NCBI RefSeq assembly: GCF_024363565.1
Contig: NZ_JAJEKE010000018.1
Location: 34,718-98,717 of the forward strand
DNA length: 64,000 nt
Source: Lutispora saccharofermentans
Lineage (GTDB): Bacteria > Bacillota > Clostridia > Lutisporales > Lutisporaceae
Direction: 5' to 3'
The notes under the pieces are model-generated. The model did not search any database and was not told where the DNA came from. It saw nothing but the letters and a program-made list of their open reading frames with translations. Below are positions 43,881 to 53,231 of the stretch, one piece after another (positions within the stretch are counted from its first letter, which is position 1; every line of letters starts with the position of its first letter). A program made the position numbers and the translations under genes.

Positions 43881-44003
43881 TTTTTAATACATAGTATAAT
43901 AGGCAAATACGTATTGGTTTATTTTTAATCCATAGGAAAGTATAAGTATTTATAAGTTGCTATCAGCAATTTTGATATAGTGTTAGGGATTAATAGAGGA
44001 TTT

Positions 44004-44212
44004 ATGGAAAAATTAGAGAATATCTATCGTGAAGCATGTATGATGAACGCTGCCCTTATGATATAACGAAATTATTCAAATGATATGTGATGTCCGATAG
44101 CATGGCTGATAGCTTAATAGGAGTTGCTATTCCTCAGCTGTAGTTTGAGCAAATAGTTGATAATAAGCAGTACCTTGTTGAAATATTGTCAATATCGGTG
44201 AGAGATTGCTAG
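44004..44212 (+). pseudogene. Decayed coding fragment
   Basis: The 425-bp gap 43881-44305 holds a degraded gene. A frame from ATG 44004 (GAGGA upstream) reads MEKLENIYREACMM and stops at 44066. Frame 2 from 44033 continues YDITKLFK, stop, YVMSDSMADSLIGVAIPQL, stop, FEQIVDNKQYLVEILSISV, stop, which is protein-like despite three in-frame stops. The original family is not recognised. The rest of the gap has no clear feature. Confidence 0.5.
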
Positions 44213-44305
44213 AAAGTTTAAAATAAGAAAATTCAGGCATACTCATGTATTATGATAATGCATTAAAAAGAATGGGAAACTAGTTATTTATGAGGAGGAA
44301 CCAAT

Positions 44306-45427
44306 ATGGCGAATAAACTGAACAGGATAATTCTCAAAGGGTATAAGTCCATAAGAGATATTGATATTGAATTTAGGCCTTTAAATGTTCTTATTGGCGC
44401 TAATGGAGCAGGCAAATCTAATTTTGTATCTTTCATTAGATTGCTTAACTTTATGACCGGTAATAATCTTCAACTTTTTGTTGGCAAAAATGGTGGGGCT
44501 GATAAATTGCTGTTTTGCGGTTCCAAGAGCACTAAGGAGATTGAGACAGAACTTTATTTTGAGACTGATGCGGGTAATAATATATATTTTATGCGTATAG
44601 TTCATGTAGCTGGAGATACTTTTATATTTGCCGATGAACAGGTGGCTTTTTCAAATAAATCACGAGATACTCAATCACCATTAAGAACTCTTGGTGGGGG
44701 ACATAAAGAATCGTTGCTTGTAAACTACAGTTCAATAACAAATGAAAAACTCTGCAAAACAGCTAAAGTAATAGGAAATATAATAAATCAATGGAGATTC
44801 TATCAGTTTCATGATACCTCCGATGAAGCGGCAATAAAACAAAAAGTATATATAGAAGACAATCAGTATCTGCGGGACAATGCGGGCAATCTTGCACCAT
44901 TTTTATATGCAATGAAAAGAGTTGAACCTTTGTATTATCAAAGAATTATAAACACAATCAGATTAGTCGCTCCATTCTTTGATGACTTTATATTAGAGCC
45001 TGATGTATATAATGAGAAGCAAATTCTTTTGAGGTGGAAAGATCGTGATTCTGGAATGATATTTGATGTAAATCAACTATCCGACGGGACTCTCCGTATG
45101 ATAGCTCTTATCACATTGCTGCAGCAGCCCAAGCTGCCTTCTTTGATATGTATTGATGAGCCAGAGCTGGGTCTTCACCCATTTGCAATAAATATTTTAT
45201 CTGATTTGCTCAAAGGAGCATCTGACAAGTCTCAGATAATAGTTTCAACACAATCGGTAACCCTTGTAAATACATTAGAACCTGAGGATTTAATTGTAGT
45301 TGATAAAAAAGGCGGTGAATCAATATTTACACGAGTAGACAGAAGTAGCCTTGAAACGTGGATGGAGGAATATACATTGGGTGATATCTGGGAAAAGAAT
45401 ATTATCGGAGGGAGGCCTTCAAAATGA
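44306..45427 (+). CDS. AAA ATPase of an ATPase-plus-Toprim pair
   Basis: 373 residues of the AAA_15/AAA_21 (OLD-like) ATPase group. Walker A is GANGAGKS (31-38), the ABC-like signature is LSDGTLRM, Walker B is LICIDEPELGLHP, and the downstream ST(Q/x)S switch reads STQSVTLVN. Such ATPases act with a nuclease-like partner in phage defence. The partner gene follows with an ATGA overlap. GAGGAGGAACC precedes the ATG. Resemblance to PARIS- or AbiL-like sensor-effector pairs is by layout; the exact type is not decided. Confidence 0.87.
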   Translation: MANKLNRIILKGYKSIRDIDIEFRPLNVLIGANGAGKSNFVSFIRLLNFMTGNNLQLFVGKNGGADKLLFCGSKSTKEIETELYFETDAGNNIYFMRIVHVAGDTFIFADEQVAFSNKSRDTQSPLRTLGGGHKESLLVNYSSITNEKLCKTAKVIGNIINQWRFYQFHDTSDEAAIKQKVYIEDNQYLRDNAGNLAPFLYAMKRVEPLYYQRIINTIRLVAPFFDDFILEPDVYNEKQILLRWKDRDSGMIFDVNQLSDGTLRMIALITLLQQPKLPSLICIDEPELGLHPFAINILSDLLKGASDKSQIIVSTQSVTLVNTLEPEDLIVVDKKGGESIFTRVDRSSLETWMEEYTLGDIWEKNIIGGRPSK

Positions 45428-46101
45428 TTAGAGTTAATATTGTTGTTGAAGGTCAAACTGAAGAAGTATTTGTTGGACAAACTCTGGTGCCTTATTTTGC
45501 CAATAAAGGTATTATAGTAAATGCACGAAGGGTTAAAACCGGAAGCAAAAGAGGGGAAATATTCAAAGGTGGAGGAGATAATTACGAGAAAATTCGTAAT
45601 GATATTATTCGATGGACTAAAGAAGATAAGGATGCGTGGATTACGACTATGTTTGATCTATATGGTATACCTAAGAATTTTCCAGGAATAGGTGAAGTAT
45701 CTACTCAACCTGATCCCTATGTAAAGATAGCAAACTTGGAACGAGCATTTGAGGACGATATAGCTTATCACAAATTTATACCATATATTCAACTACATGA
45801 ATTTGAATCAGTTTTGTTATCAGAGCCAATGAAAATGATGGAATATTTCATTGAAGATAGAGAAGCATGTGAAAGACTGGATAATTTGGTTTCAGGATTT
45901 GATTCACCTGAACATATAAATCAGAGTGCATACAATGCTCCTTCAAAGAGAATTATTAGAGAGATACCAGCTTATGAAAAATTAAAATCTACTGCAGGTC
46001 CTTTAATTGCAGATGCTATAGGTATAGATGTAATTATGAGAAAATGCAGGCATTTTTCTGATTGGATCAATAAAATATGTGGGATTAGAGATATAGAATA
46101 A
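45424..46101 (+). CDS. DUF4276 Toprim-like effector
   Basis: 225 residues of the DUF4276 family. The N-terminal VVEGQTEEVF contains the Glu (residue 9) typical of Toprim-like nucleases, and TTMFDLYGIP plus QLHEFESVLLSEP provide further acidic motifs. These proteins are usually encoded next to an AAA ATPase, as here. A likely role is a nuclease or toxin held in check by the ATPase and released on infection; this is inference from the family context. It overlaps the ATPase gene by 4 bp. Confidence 0.82.
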   Translation: MIRVNIVVEGQTEEVFVGQTLVPYFANKGIIVNARRVKTGSKRGEIFKGGGDNYEKIRNDIIRWTKEDKDAWITTMFDLYGIPKNFPGIGEVSTQPDPYVKIANLERAFEDDIAYHKFIPYIQLHEFESVLLSEPMKMMEYFIEDREACERLDNLVSGFDSPEHINQSAYNAPSKRIIREIPAYEKLKSTAGPLIADAIGIDVIMRKCRHFSDWINKICGIRDIE

Positions 46102-46286
46102 ATGGAATATTAGAAATGTTTAATACTGATGATTGGATTACAGATAGAGATAATTGCAAGACGGTGAGAATATTGGGAATTGATGATTTAGGGGGATATA
46201 TAATTTGACCTTGTTGAGCAAAAATTCCATCACTTTATCAGATTTACGCTCTTTGGAGCGGTGTAGCCATTGGAGAAAAGAATTAG
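46102..46286. other. Gap left of the AbiE remnant, no intact gene
   Basis: This gap has a 30-codon frame at 46116-46208 without a ribosome site, and a protein-like frame from about 46204 (LLSKNSITLSDLRSLERCSHW) that runs toward the AbiE remnant. Both look like eroded coding DNA. The remaining 46436-46600 has no clear feature except GGAGG before the next gene. Confidence 0.35.
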
Positions 46287-46435
46287 ATACTTTACGAGTA
46301 TGCTAAAATACTCAGAGTTGAAAAGAAAATTCGTTTCTATATGGAGGTACTGATATGAAAAATGCAATGCAGCTAAAAGCCATCATAAAAATTATTTCAA
46401 AATATAAAAATATCTCTGCTCAGCTCATTAGGTAA
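46287..46435 (+). pseudogene. Remnant of an AbiE toxin-antitoxin operon
   Basis: Frame 46287-46358 reads LYEYAKILRVEKKIRFYMEVLI then stop, like the C terminus of AbiEi antitoxins, with a TAG just upstream. Its TGA overlaps an ATG at 46355 (ATGA), behind TATGGAGGT, which opens MKNAMQLKAIIKIISKYK and then AQLIR before TAA at 46433. The second frame matches the first 26 residues of AbiEii nucleotidyltransferase toxins. The junction and overlap are as in intact abiE operons, but both genes are cut to stubs. Confidence 0.72.
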
Positions 46436-46600
46436 ATAAATTGCCATATAAGGAATCAAGCACTGGCTGTTGGGTAAATGGTAATAAAAGAGATAAAATA
46501 CTAATGCGACTTAATACAAAATTTTGAAGTCCTAAAATATCACATATTCAATGATATTATAAAAATATAAGTATTAAAACAGTGGTTTTGGAGGTGTATT

Positions 46601-49600
46601 ATGAAAACTGTATTTGAGCTTTGCAAACCAAGAGCAAGTGTATTTATTGATACAACAAGAGATGATGTGCTGAATCTCAGTGATCTTATTGAGAATAGAA
46701 TAGATATTGATAAGTTTTTTAATGAAAACTTCAAGACAAAAGGAATGGAATTGCTGTTACATACTGCATTTAAGAGATTCAAAAGCGAATTCGATACAGG
46801 AGTGATAAAGCTTACCCAAGCCATGGGCGGTGGGAAAACGCATAATATGCTTGCTCTTGCTTTGCTTGCTAATAATAGAGAATGGCGCAGCAAAATATTG
46901 GGTAGAGAATACGATGATATTGGCAATATCAGAGTTGTTGCTTTCTCCGGTAGAGAGAGTGACGCAGATTACGGTATATGGGGAAGTGTTGCAGAGCAGC
47001 TCGGGAAAAAAGAGGTTTTCAAAGATTTATATACACCTCTCAAAGCGCCGGGTGAAAGTGCATGGATAAAACTCCTTCAGGGAGAGAATACATTGATATT
47101 ATTTGACGAATTACCACCATACCTTGAAAATGCTAAGTCTATTACTGTGGGTAATTCGGATTTGTGCAAAGTTACAATTACGGCATTATCAAATTTATTT
47201 TCCGCACTGGGTAAAGAGCAGCTTTCTAATGTCTGTTTGGTATTTTCGGATTTAAAGGCTACCTATGAGTCGGGAAGTGAGCTTTTACAGTCCAGCTTCA
47301 AAGATTTGGAGAATGAAGCAAACCGTTCAGCCATAAACATAGAGCCTGTAGCTCTTAATTCAGATGAAATATATGATATCTTGAAGAAGAGATTATTTGA
47401 AAGCTATCCTTTTGGCAACTCAAATGATGTATTACAAGTAGCCATAGCATATAAAGATGCATTGACAAGGGCTAATAAAACAGGGCTTACAAATTATACA
47501 GGTGAGAAGGCTTTCTTAGGAATAAAGGATTCATACCCATTTCATCCATCTATAAAGGATTTATATGCAAGATTTAAAGAAAATCCAAATTTCCAGCAAA
47601 CCAGAGGACTTATCAAATTGATGCGCCAAATTGTAAGGCAATTTTATGAAAGTAGAAATGCAGAGTCAAAGTATTTGATACGTGTATTTGATATAAATCT
47701 TAATGATAGGAATATGTTGTCTCAAATAAAGCAAATTAAGGCATCACTTGAATCTGCCATTAGTCATGACATTGCAGAAGGCGGGAAATCCGTATCAGAA
47801 GCCATAGATGCCGAAGATGGGACAGGAAAGAGCACCTATGCCCAGGATGTATCCAAATTGTTATTGATTTCATCCCTCAGTGAAGCAACCCATGGCTTAA
47901 TGGGACTTACAGAATCAGAAATTTTAGGATACTTATGCGAGCCTAATGTTGAACTGAACAATTATAAAAAAGCTTTAGAAGATATCAAGGCTCAGAGCTG
48001 GTACCTAAAGATGGATAACAGGGGCAGATTATATTTTCAAAATACAAAAAATATGGTTGCTGAGATGAATACCCTTGTAGAATCCTACAGCAATGAGAAT
48101 GCAAAAAAAGAGTTAAAAAAATTCCTTGAGGAAAACTTCAAACCATCGGACAAGAATTGCTACGAACAGCTTTATGTATTGCCTGCCATTGATGAAATAG
48201 AGCCTGACATGAATAAGGTATCCTTGGTAATTTTTGAACCTTATCCGGGGAATAAGCTTCATCCTGACTTGAAGTCCTTTTATGACAGTACACCCTATAA
48301 GAATAGGGTCATGTTTCTGTCAGGTCAGCGCAATGTAATGGAAAAGCTGTATCAAAACAGTAAGCGTTTGACAGCCATAAGGCAGATTATAGCCAATATG
48401 GAGGCGGAGCATGTATCTGCAACAGACCAGCAGTATAAGGAAGCAGATATTCAGAAGGATAAAGTGACTCAAGCACTGCTCCAAAGTATAAGGGAAACTT
48501 TTATTACATTATATTTCCCCACAAAAAACGGGATAGTGTCTGAGGATTTCAAGCTGGAATTCAAGGAGAATTCCTTTAAGGGTGAAGAGCAAATAGTTAA
48601 GGTATTGCAAAGTCAGATGAAGTTTGAGGATTATAGGTCTGATGATAATTTTTTGGAACAGATGAGAAATAAATGTGAGGATAGATTGTTCACCCAAAAA
48701 GAAATGACTTTCAATCAAATAAAGGAGAGGGCTGCAACCCAAACCATTTGGCAGTGGTATCATCCGGATCAGTTGGAGACTCTGAAAAAAGACTGCCTCA
48801 AGAAGGATAAATGGAGGGAGATCGGAGGATATTTGGTCAAAGGCCCTTTTGCCAAAGAACCCACTTCCGTAATTGTGGAGCAGACAGCCTATGATCATAA
48901 AACAGGCGAATTTACTCTAAAAATCCGTGGGGTGAGAGGTGACAAGGTTTATTATGATATTGGAGCGGAACCTACATCGGCATCAGCTGAAGCCCCTTCC
49001 ATATTTGTAACAAAGGAGCCTTTGATAAGTTTCATCTGCATAGATACCGGTAATGAGCATCCTACGGGAGATGTAAAGCAATTTATGTGCTCCGTGCCAT
49101 TGAAATATGAGCAAAGAACAAGCGTAAACGGTAATGTTCTGGAGCTTCAAACCCATAAGAATTTTGAAATAAAATATACTACAGATGGCAGTAATCCCAA
49201 AGAAAACGGCGGTGTTTATCTTGGCGAAATCCTTCTGCCTAAAAACTGCAAATATGTACGAACAGCTGTGATGTACAAAGATAAAATTGTAGAGGAAAAA
49301 GATATAGCTGTTTCAGAATTAAAATCAGAATATAAGCTTAATATAAAAGATGAATTTCCCCTTGAATTTGAACGAAACGGTCTTAAAAGATGTCATGATA
49401 CAGAAGAAACATACAATGAATTTGAGAAGTTAAAAAAGATTGAAGGTATCTTTATCAGACATTTTACAGTGGTAATATCAGAAAAAGACAACAATGAAAA
49501 CTATATGGAACTTTCCGCATCGAAGGTTCCTTATGATGCTGACAATCTACAAGCTACTATTGATCTGATCAGAGAAACCGCTTTCAGCGGAAAAGATGTT

Positions 49601-49720
49601 ACTGTAGAATTTGATTATAAAACTATTTTGTTTACCTCAGGACTACAATTTAAAAATTGGGTAGAGATGAATAAATGTGATATATCCATAATCCAAAAAG
49701 AAGGAAAGATAAAACAATGA
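46601..49720 (+). CDS. DUF499 P-loop ATPase of a defence cassette
   Basis: 1039 residues. TQAMGGGKTHNM (73-82) is Walker A and LILFDELPPYL (about 166) is Walker B, as in DUF499 proteins, which have an AAA/helicase-like ATPase. Further motifs are SFKDLENEANRSA and FHPSIKDLYARF. The C-terminal 300 residues form another domain (beta-rich) that I cannot name. DUF499 proteins recur with DUF3780, DUF1156 methylases and PLD-helicases, the exact neighbours here. GGAGG precedes the ATG. The stop overlaps the next start (ATGA). Confidence 0.85.
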   Translation: MKTVFELCKPRASVFIDTTRDDVLNLSDLIENRIDIDKFFNENFKTKGMELLLHTAFKRFKSEFDTGVIKLTQAMGGGKTHNMLALALLANNREWRSKILGREYDDIGNIRVVAFSGRESDADYGIWGSVAEQLGKKEVFKDLYTPLKAPGESAWIKLLQGENTLILFDELPPYLENAKSITVGNSDLCKVTITALSNLFSALGKEQLSNVCLVFSDLKATYESGSELLQSSFKDLENEANRSAINIEPVALNSDEIYDILKKRLFESYPFGNSNDVLQVAIAYKDALTRANKTGLTNYTGEKAFLGIKDSYPFHPSIKDLYARFKENPNFQQTRGLIKLMRQIVRQFYESRNAESKYLIRVFDINLNDRNMLSQIKQIKASLESAISHDIAEGGKSVSEAIDAEDGTGKSTYAQDVSKLLLISSLSEATHGLMGLTESEILGYLCEPNVELNNYKKALEDIKAQSWYLKMDNRGRLYFQNTKNMVAEMNTLVESYSNENAKKELKKFLEENFKPSDKNCYEQLYVLPAIDEIEPDMNKVSLVIFEPYPGNKLHPDLKSFYDSTPYKNRVMFLSGQRNVMEKLYQNSKRLTAIRQIIANMEAEHVSATDQQYKEADIQKDKVTQALLQSIRETFITLYFPTKNGIVSEDFKLEFKENSFKGEEQIVKVLQSQMKFEDYRSDDNFLEQMRNKCEDRLFTQKEMTFNQIKERAATQTIWQWYHPDQLETLKKDCLKKDKWREIGGYLVKGPFAKEPTSVIVEQTAYDHKTGEFTLKIRGVRGDKVYYDIGAEPTSASAEAPSIFVTKEPLISFICIDTGNEHPTGDVKQFMCSVPLKYEQRTSVNGNVLELQTHKNFEIKYTTDGSNPKENGGVYLGEILLPKNCKYVRTAVMYKDKIVEEKDIAVSELKSEYKLNIKDEFPLEFERNGLKRCHDTEETYNEFEKLKKIEGIFIRHFTVVISEKDNNENYMELSASKVPYDADNLQATIDLIRETAFSGKDVTVEFDYKTILFTSGLQFKNWVEMNKCDISIIQKEGKIKQ

Positions 49721-50265
49721 GCGACAAAGATGTAACCTATGGCTTCGGGGTAAACCCTAAGTTGAGCACAAATCATTTTTATGTTATAGTTTCGCCCACC
49801 AATAATGAGAAAGTTCAGGTCTATGAACGTTTTGGCTGGACGGATGGTGAAGAGCAAAAGCTTGAAAAGGCTGATATACTGAGAATTGAGCTATCAAAAC
49901 ACAAATGGTCAAAAATAAGTGCTGATTTAGCTACAGAATTTAATGCCAGGCTAAAAAAAGAGAAGATTAAGACCGGCAGATTCGTAATAGGAGGGACACC
50001 GGTAGAGAAGCTCTTTGGCAAGGAGATGATGGTATTGCTTTGGGCTATAGAGGACAGTGACCCTTCCGTAATACCAACAGCAATAAGGAATTGGAAGGGG
50101 CTTATGCCGGAGGAGCGCTGGTGGCTCTATACCATGACCAATGCCAGTACGGGATATATAAAGGACAAAAAAGGCTGGCGCATAGCACTAAGGTATGCCC
50201 TTTGCGAAAATCCTATTGAGGAAAACCCTCAGATAAGCCTCTTTGATATTTACACTGAAGAGTAA
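49717..50265 (+). CDS. DUF3780 protein of the same cassette
   Basis: 182 residues matching DUF3780 in pattern: YGFGVNP and HFYVIVSP near the start, then WRIALRYALCENP and ISLFDIY at the end. No catalytic motif is visible. It probably is a structural or DNA-recognition subunit, since it always sits between the ATPase and the methylase in such cassettes. Start overlaps the DUF499 stop; 12 bp separate it from the methylase. Confidence 0.8.
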   Translation: MSDKDVTYGFGVNPKLSTNHFYVIVSPTNNEKVQVYERFGWTDGEEQKLEKADILRIELSKHKWSKISADLATEFNARLKKEKIKTGRFVIGGTPVEKLFGKEMMVLLWAIEDSDPSVIPTAIRNWKGLMPEERWWLYTMTNASTGYIKDKKGWRIALRYALCENPIEENPQISLFDIYTEE

Positions 50266-50277
50266 AGGAGCAAAGTC

Positions 50278-53154
50278 ATGATTTCATTTATAGAAAAACA
50301 GTTTCCCGTTTCAAAAGTGAGCAAAGAAAGCTATAAAGAAAGAAAAGCAAATAACGGCCAGACTCTTACAGGTCTTGGCAAGTGGTGGGGAAGAAAACCT
50401 TTGGTATTAGTAAGGGCTGCTATATTAGGCTGCCTTATGCCGGCAAGCGGCAATCCAAAGAAGGATATGGACATATTTCTAAAGGTTATGAGCATGGACA
50501 ATAGAGGATTGGAGCTTAGAAAAGATAAATCCTTCACAGTGGCCGAAATGTATGAAATAGCTGTAAAGAGTAAAAAACTGCGAGCACATATAGATGCGTG
50601 GTTTGACATCACCGACGATAAGATTAAGCTAAACAACAGGGTGAAGAAAAAAGACATAGAGCTCATAATTTTTAATACCATGGGATATGATGAGAAATTG
50701 GTAAAGTGCATCCGCCCTGAGCAATTAAAAAACTTGGATGAACAGGCTTGGAATGAGATAAATCATCATTTGGGGACCTCTGCCAAGAATCTTCAGGATT
50801 TAGTAGAGCAATTGTCAATAAAAAGATTTGGAAGGAATGTAGTAGTTGGAGATTGCTTCTGCGGCGGAGGAAGCATACCCTTTGAAGCAGCACGTATGGG
50901 TTGTGATACTTATGCCAGCGACCTAAACCCTGTGGCAGGACTTCTTACTTGGGCGGCTATAAACATCTGTGGAGCAAGTAAGGAAGAATTGGAAGAAATC
51001 AAAAAATTTCAGAAGGATGTCTTTGATAGGGTAGATAAAGAAATAACAAAGCTTGGTATAGAGCATAATGAACATGGTGACAGAGCAGTTTCTTATCTCT
51101 ACTGTGTAGAAGCCCATTGTCCCGAATGCGGCAAAAAAGTACCTCTATCCCCCAGCTGGATTATAGGTAAGGGTACCAAAACTATTGCCAAGCTTATAGA
51201 TAATAGAGAAGGATACGATATCATAGTAAAAATGGGTGCCAATTCTGCTGAAATGAAAGAAGCGGAAAAGACCGGCACTATAAAAAACAGCGAATTGGTA
51301 TGTCCCACTTGCGGAAAGACAACTCCTATCTCATCCCTTAGAAGAGATAGAAGAGATGAAAGTGGAAATACCGTATATGGCTTGAGAAGATGGGAGAAAA
51401 CAGAATCTGATTTTCGAGAAGACGATATCTTCAGCGAAAGGCTTTATGCTATTAAATATGAAAGACAAGATGGGCAAAGATATTACAGGCATCCCAATGA
51501 AAGAGATTTGAAGAATGAAAAAAAGGTAAACCAGATTGTAGCCGAGAATATAATTGCCTGGCAGGAGCAAGGCTTGGTACCAAGCATGGAAATTGAGAGT
51601 GGGATGAAAACAGATGAATTAATTAGAAATCGTGGTTGGTCACACTGGAATCACCTGTTCAATCCGAGACAGTTATTAACTATCAGTCGGTTTGTTGAGT
51701 TTTCAAAGGAATGTGCGATATCTAGAAAACAAAAAACAGTAGCAATATTGGGAATTAATAAATTGGTGAATTGGAATTCAAGATTGTGTCGTTGGATTAG
51801 CGATGGTGCAAATGAAAAAGGTGCAGAAACATACTACAATCAAGCGCTAAATACATTATTTAATGGACTTTCAAGGGGTATGTTATCATTGAATACATGT
51901 TGGTTTTATAATATTAATGATTATGAAATTAATAACAATGCGGATATAAAGTTAATAGATGCAAGAGTTGTAAATGGCACTTGTCACTTTTGGATTACCG
52001 ACCCTCCATACGCTGATGCAGTAAATTATCACGAGTTATCAGAATTCTTCCTTGCCTGGGATAAGAAGCTTTTGCAAGAGACTTTCCCGGAATGGTATAC
52101 CGACAGCAAGAGGATTCTTGCCGTAAAAGGGGACGAGCATTTCTCCCAGAGCATGATAGAGATATATACTAATCTGGCAGAGCATATGTATGACGATGGT
52201 ATGCAGGTAGTGATGTTCACTCATTCGGATCCCAGTGTATGGGCACAGCTTGCATTGATTATGTGGAAATCAGGGCTTAAAGTTACCGCCGCTTGGAATA
52301 TAGCTACTGAAACGGAAAGCGGAGGATTGAAAGACGGCAATTATGTGAAGGGCACTGTTTTGCTTGTTCTGAGAAAACAAACAGGAGACGCCACAGCCTA
52401 TTTGGATGAAATAAATGTGGACATAAAATCCGAGGTCAGGGCACAGATACAATCTATGCAGGATTTAGAGGACATGGAAGAACCAAACTTCTCAGATCCA
52501 GATTACGTCTTGGCAGCTTATGCAGCCTCTTTGAAGGTTCTCACAGCATACAAAAAAATTGGGGAGCTTGATTTGGATTATGAGCTGGATTTGGCTATTA
52601 AGGATCCTGATAATTCCCAAGTTGTGCAGATAATAGAGAATGCAAAAAAGATAGCATATGACTGTATCATACCCGCAGGCTTTGACAGCATATTATGGAA
52701 GGATCTTTTGCCGGCAGAGCGCTTTTATATTAAAGGATTAGAAGCAGAGAAGCATAACAACTATCAAATATCAACCTATCAAGAGTATGCAAGGGGCTTC
52801 TCTATTGGCTCCTATAAGCAGCTTATGGCAAATGAGAAAGCTAATACCGCAAGGCTTAAAACACCAACCGAATTTTCCATGAGAACAGTGGGCGAAATTG
52901 CGGACTTTGAAAAGTCCTTACTTCGCATAGTCTTAGCTGCTATCCATATCGGGATAAAAGAAGATGGTATGCCCGAGAAAGGACTATCCTATGTTAAAAA
53001 TCAAGTTCCTGATTATTGGGGAAGCAGAGATATGATAAAGCAGTTGCTTCAGTTTTTGAAAGGCACCAAAGATATAGATAATATGCCTCATTGGACAGAG
53101 AGCGCTGATATGGCAGATCATTTACATATACTGGTAGATAATGATCATATATAA
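50278..53154 (+). CDS. DUF1156 DNA methyltransferase
   Basis: 958 residues. The N-terminal DUF1156 region includes GLGKWWGRKPLVLVRAA. A SAM-binding segment, DCFCGGGSIPFEAARMG, is followed by SDLNPVAG, and the catalytic DPPY lies near 575 (WITDPPYADAVNYHEL), so N6-adenine or N4-cytosine methylation is expected. Two CxxC pairs (HCPECGKK and VCPTCGKT) form a probable zinc ribbon. It likely marks host DNA so that the helicase partner spares it. AAAGGAG precedes the ATG. Confidence 0.88.
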   Translation: MISFIEKQFPVSKVSKESYKERKANNGQTLTGLGKWWGRKPLVLVRAAILGCLMPASGNPKKDMDIFLKVMSMDNRGLELRKDKSFTVAEMYEIAVKSKKLRAHIDAWFDITDDKIKLNNRVKKKDIELIIFNTMGYDEKLVKCIRPEQLKNLDEQAWNEINHHLGTSAKNLQDLVEQLSIKRFGRNVVVGDCFCGGGSIPFEAARMGCDTYASDLNPVAGLLTWAAINICGASKEELEEIKKFQKDVFDRVDKEITKLGIEHNEHGDRAVSYLYCVEAHCPECGKKVPLSPSWIIGKGTKTIAKLIDNREGYDIIVKMGANSAEMKEAEKTGTIKNSELVCPTCGKTTPISSLRRDRRDESGNTVYGLRRWEKTESDFREDDIFSERLYAIKYERQDGQRYYRHPNERDLKNEKKVNQIVAENIIAWQEQGLVPSMEIESGMKTDELIRNRGWSHWNHLFNPRQLLTISRFVEFSKECAISRKQKTVAILGINKLVNWNSRLCRWISDGANEKGAETYYNQALNTLFNGLSRGMLSLNTCWFYNINDYEINNNADIKLIDARVVNGTCHFWITDPPYADAVNYHELSEFFLAWDKKLLQETFPEWYTDSKRILAVKGDEHFSQSMIEIYTNLAEHMYDDGMQVVMFTHSDPSVWAQLALIMWKSGLKVTAAWNIATETESGGLKDGNYVKGTVLLVLRKQTGDATAYLDEINVDIKSEVRAQIQSMQDLEDMEEPNFSDPDYVLAAYAASLKVLTAYKKIGELDLDYELDLAIKDPDNSQVVQIIENAKKIAYDCIIPAGFDSILWKDLLPAERFYIKGLEAEKHNNYQISTYQEYARGFSIGSYKQLMANEKANTARLKTPTEFSMRTVGEIADFEKSLLRIVLAAIHIGIKEDGMPEKGLSYVKNQVPDYWGSRDMIKQLLQFLKGTKDIDNMPHWTESADMADHLHILVDNDHI

Positions 53155-53180
53155 TAGACGGAGTCAAAATAGAAAAAGGA

Positions 53181-53231
53181 GTGAAAATTCATAGGGCATA
53201 ATTCATATTGCACTATGAATTGTGCATTGCT
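53181..53231. repeat. Small palindromic repeat between ribosome site and start codon
   Basis: AATTCATA and TATGAATT (53200-53207 and 53214-53221) form a hairpin within an AT-rich block repeating ATTCATA and GTGCATTG-like words. It separates AAGGAG (53176-53181) from the ATG at 53232. Removing about 45 bases would restore normal spacing, so a repeat insertion is likely. Confidence 0.5.

Noticed and set aside
46116..46208. 30-codon frame after the DUF4276 gene
   Set aside because: No ribosome site and no recognisable motif; more likely eroded DNA than a gene.
46830..47069. 79-codon frame inside the DUF499 gene
   Set aside because: Out-of-frame shadow with no ribosome site and no recognisable family.
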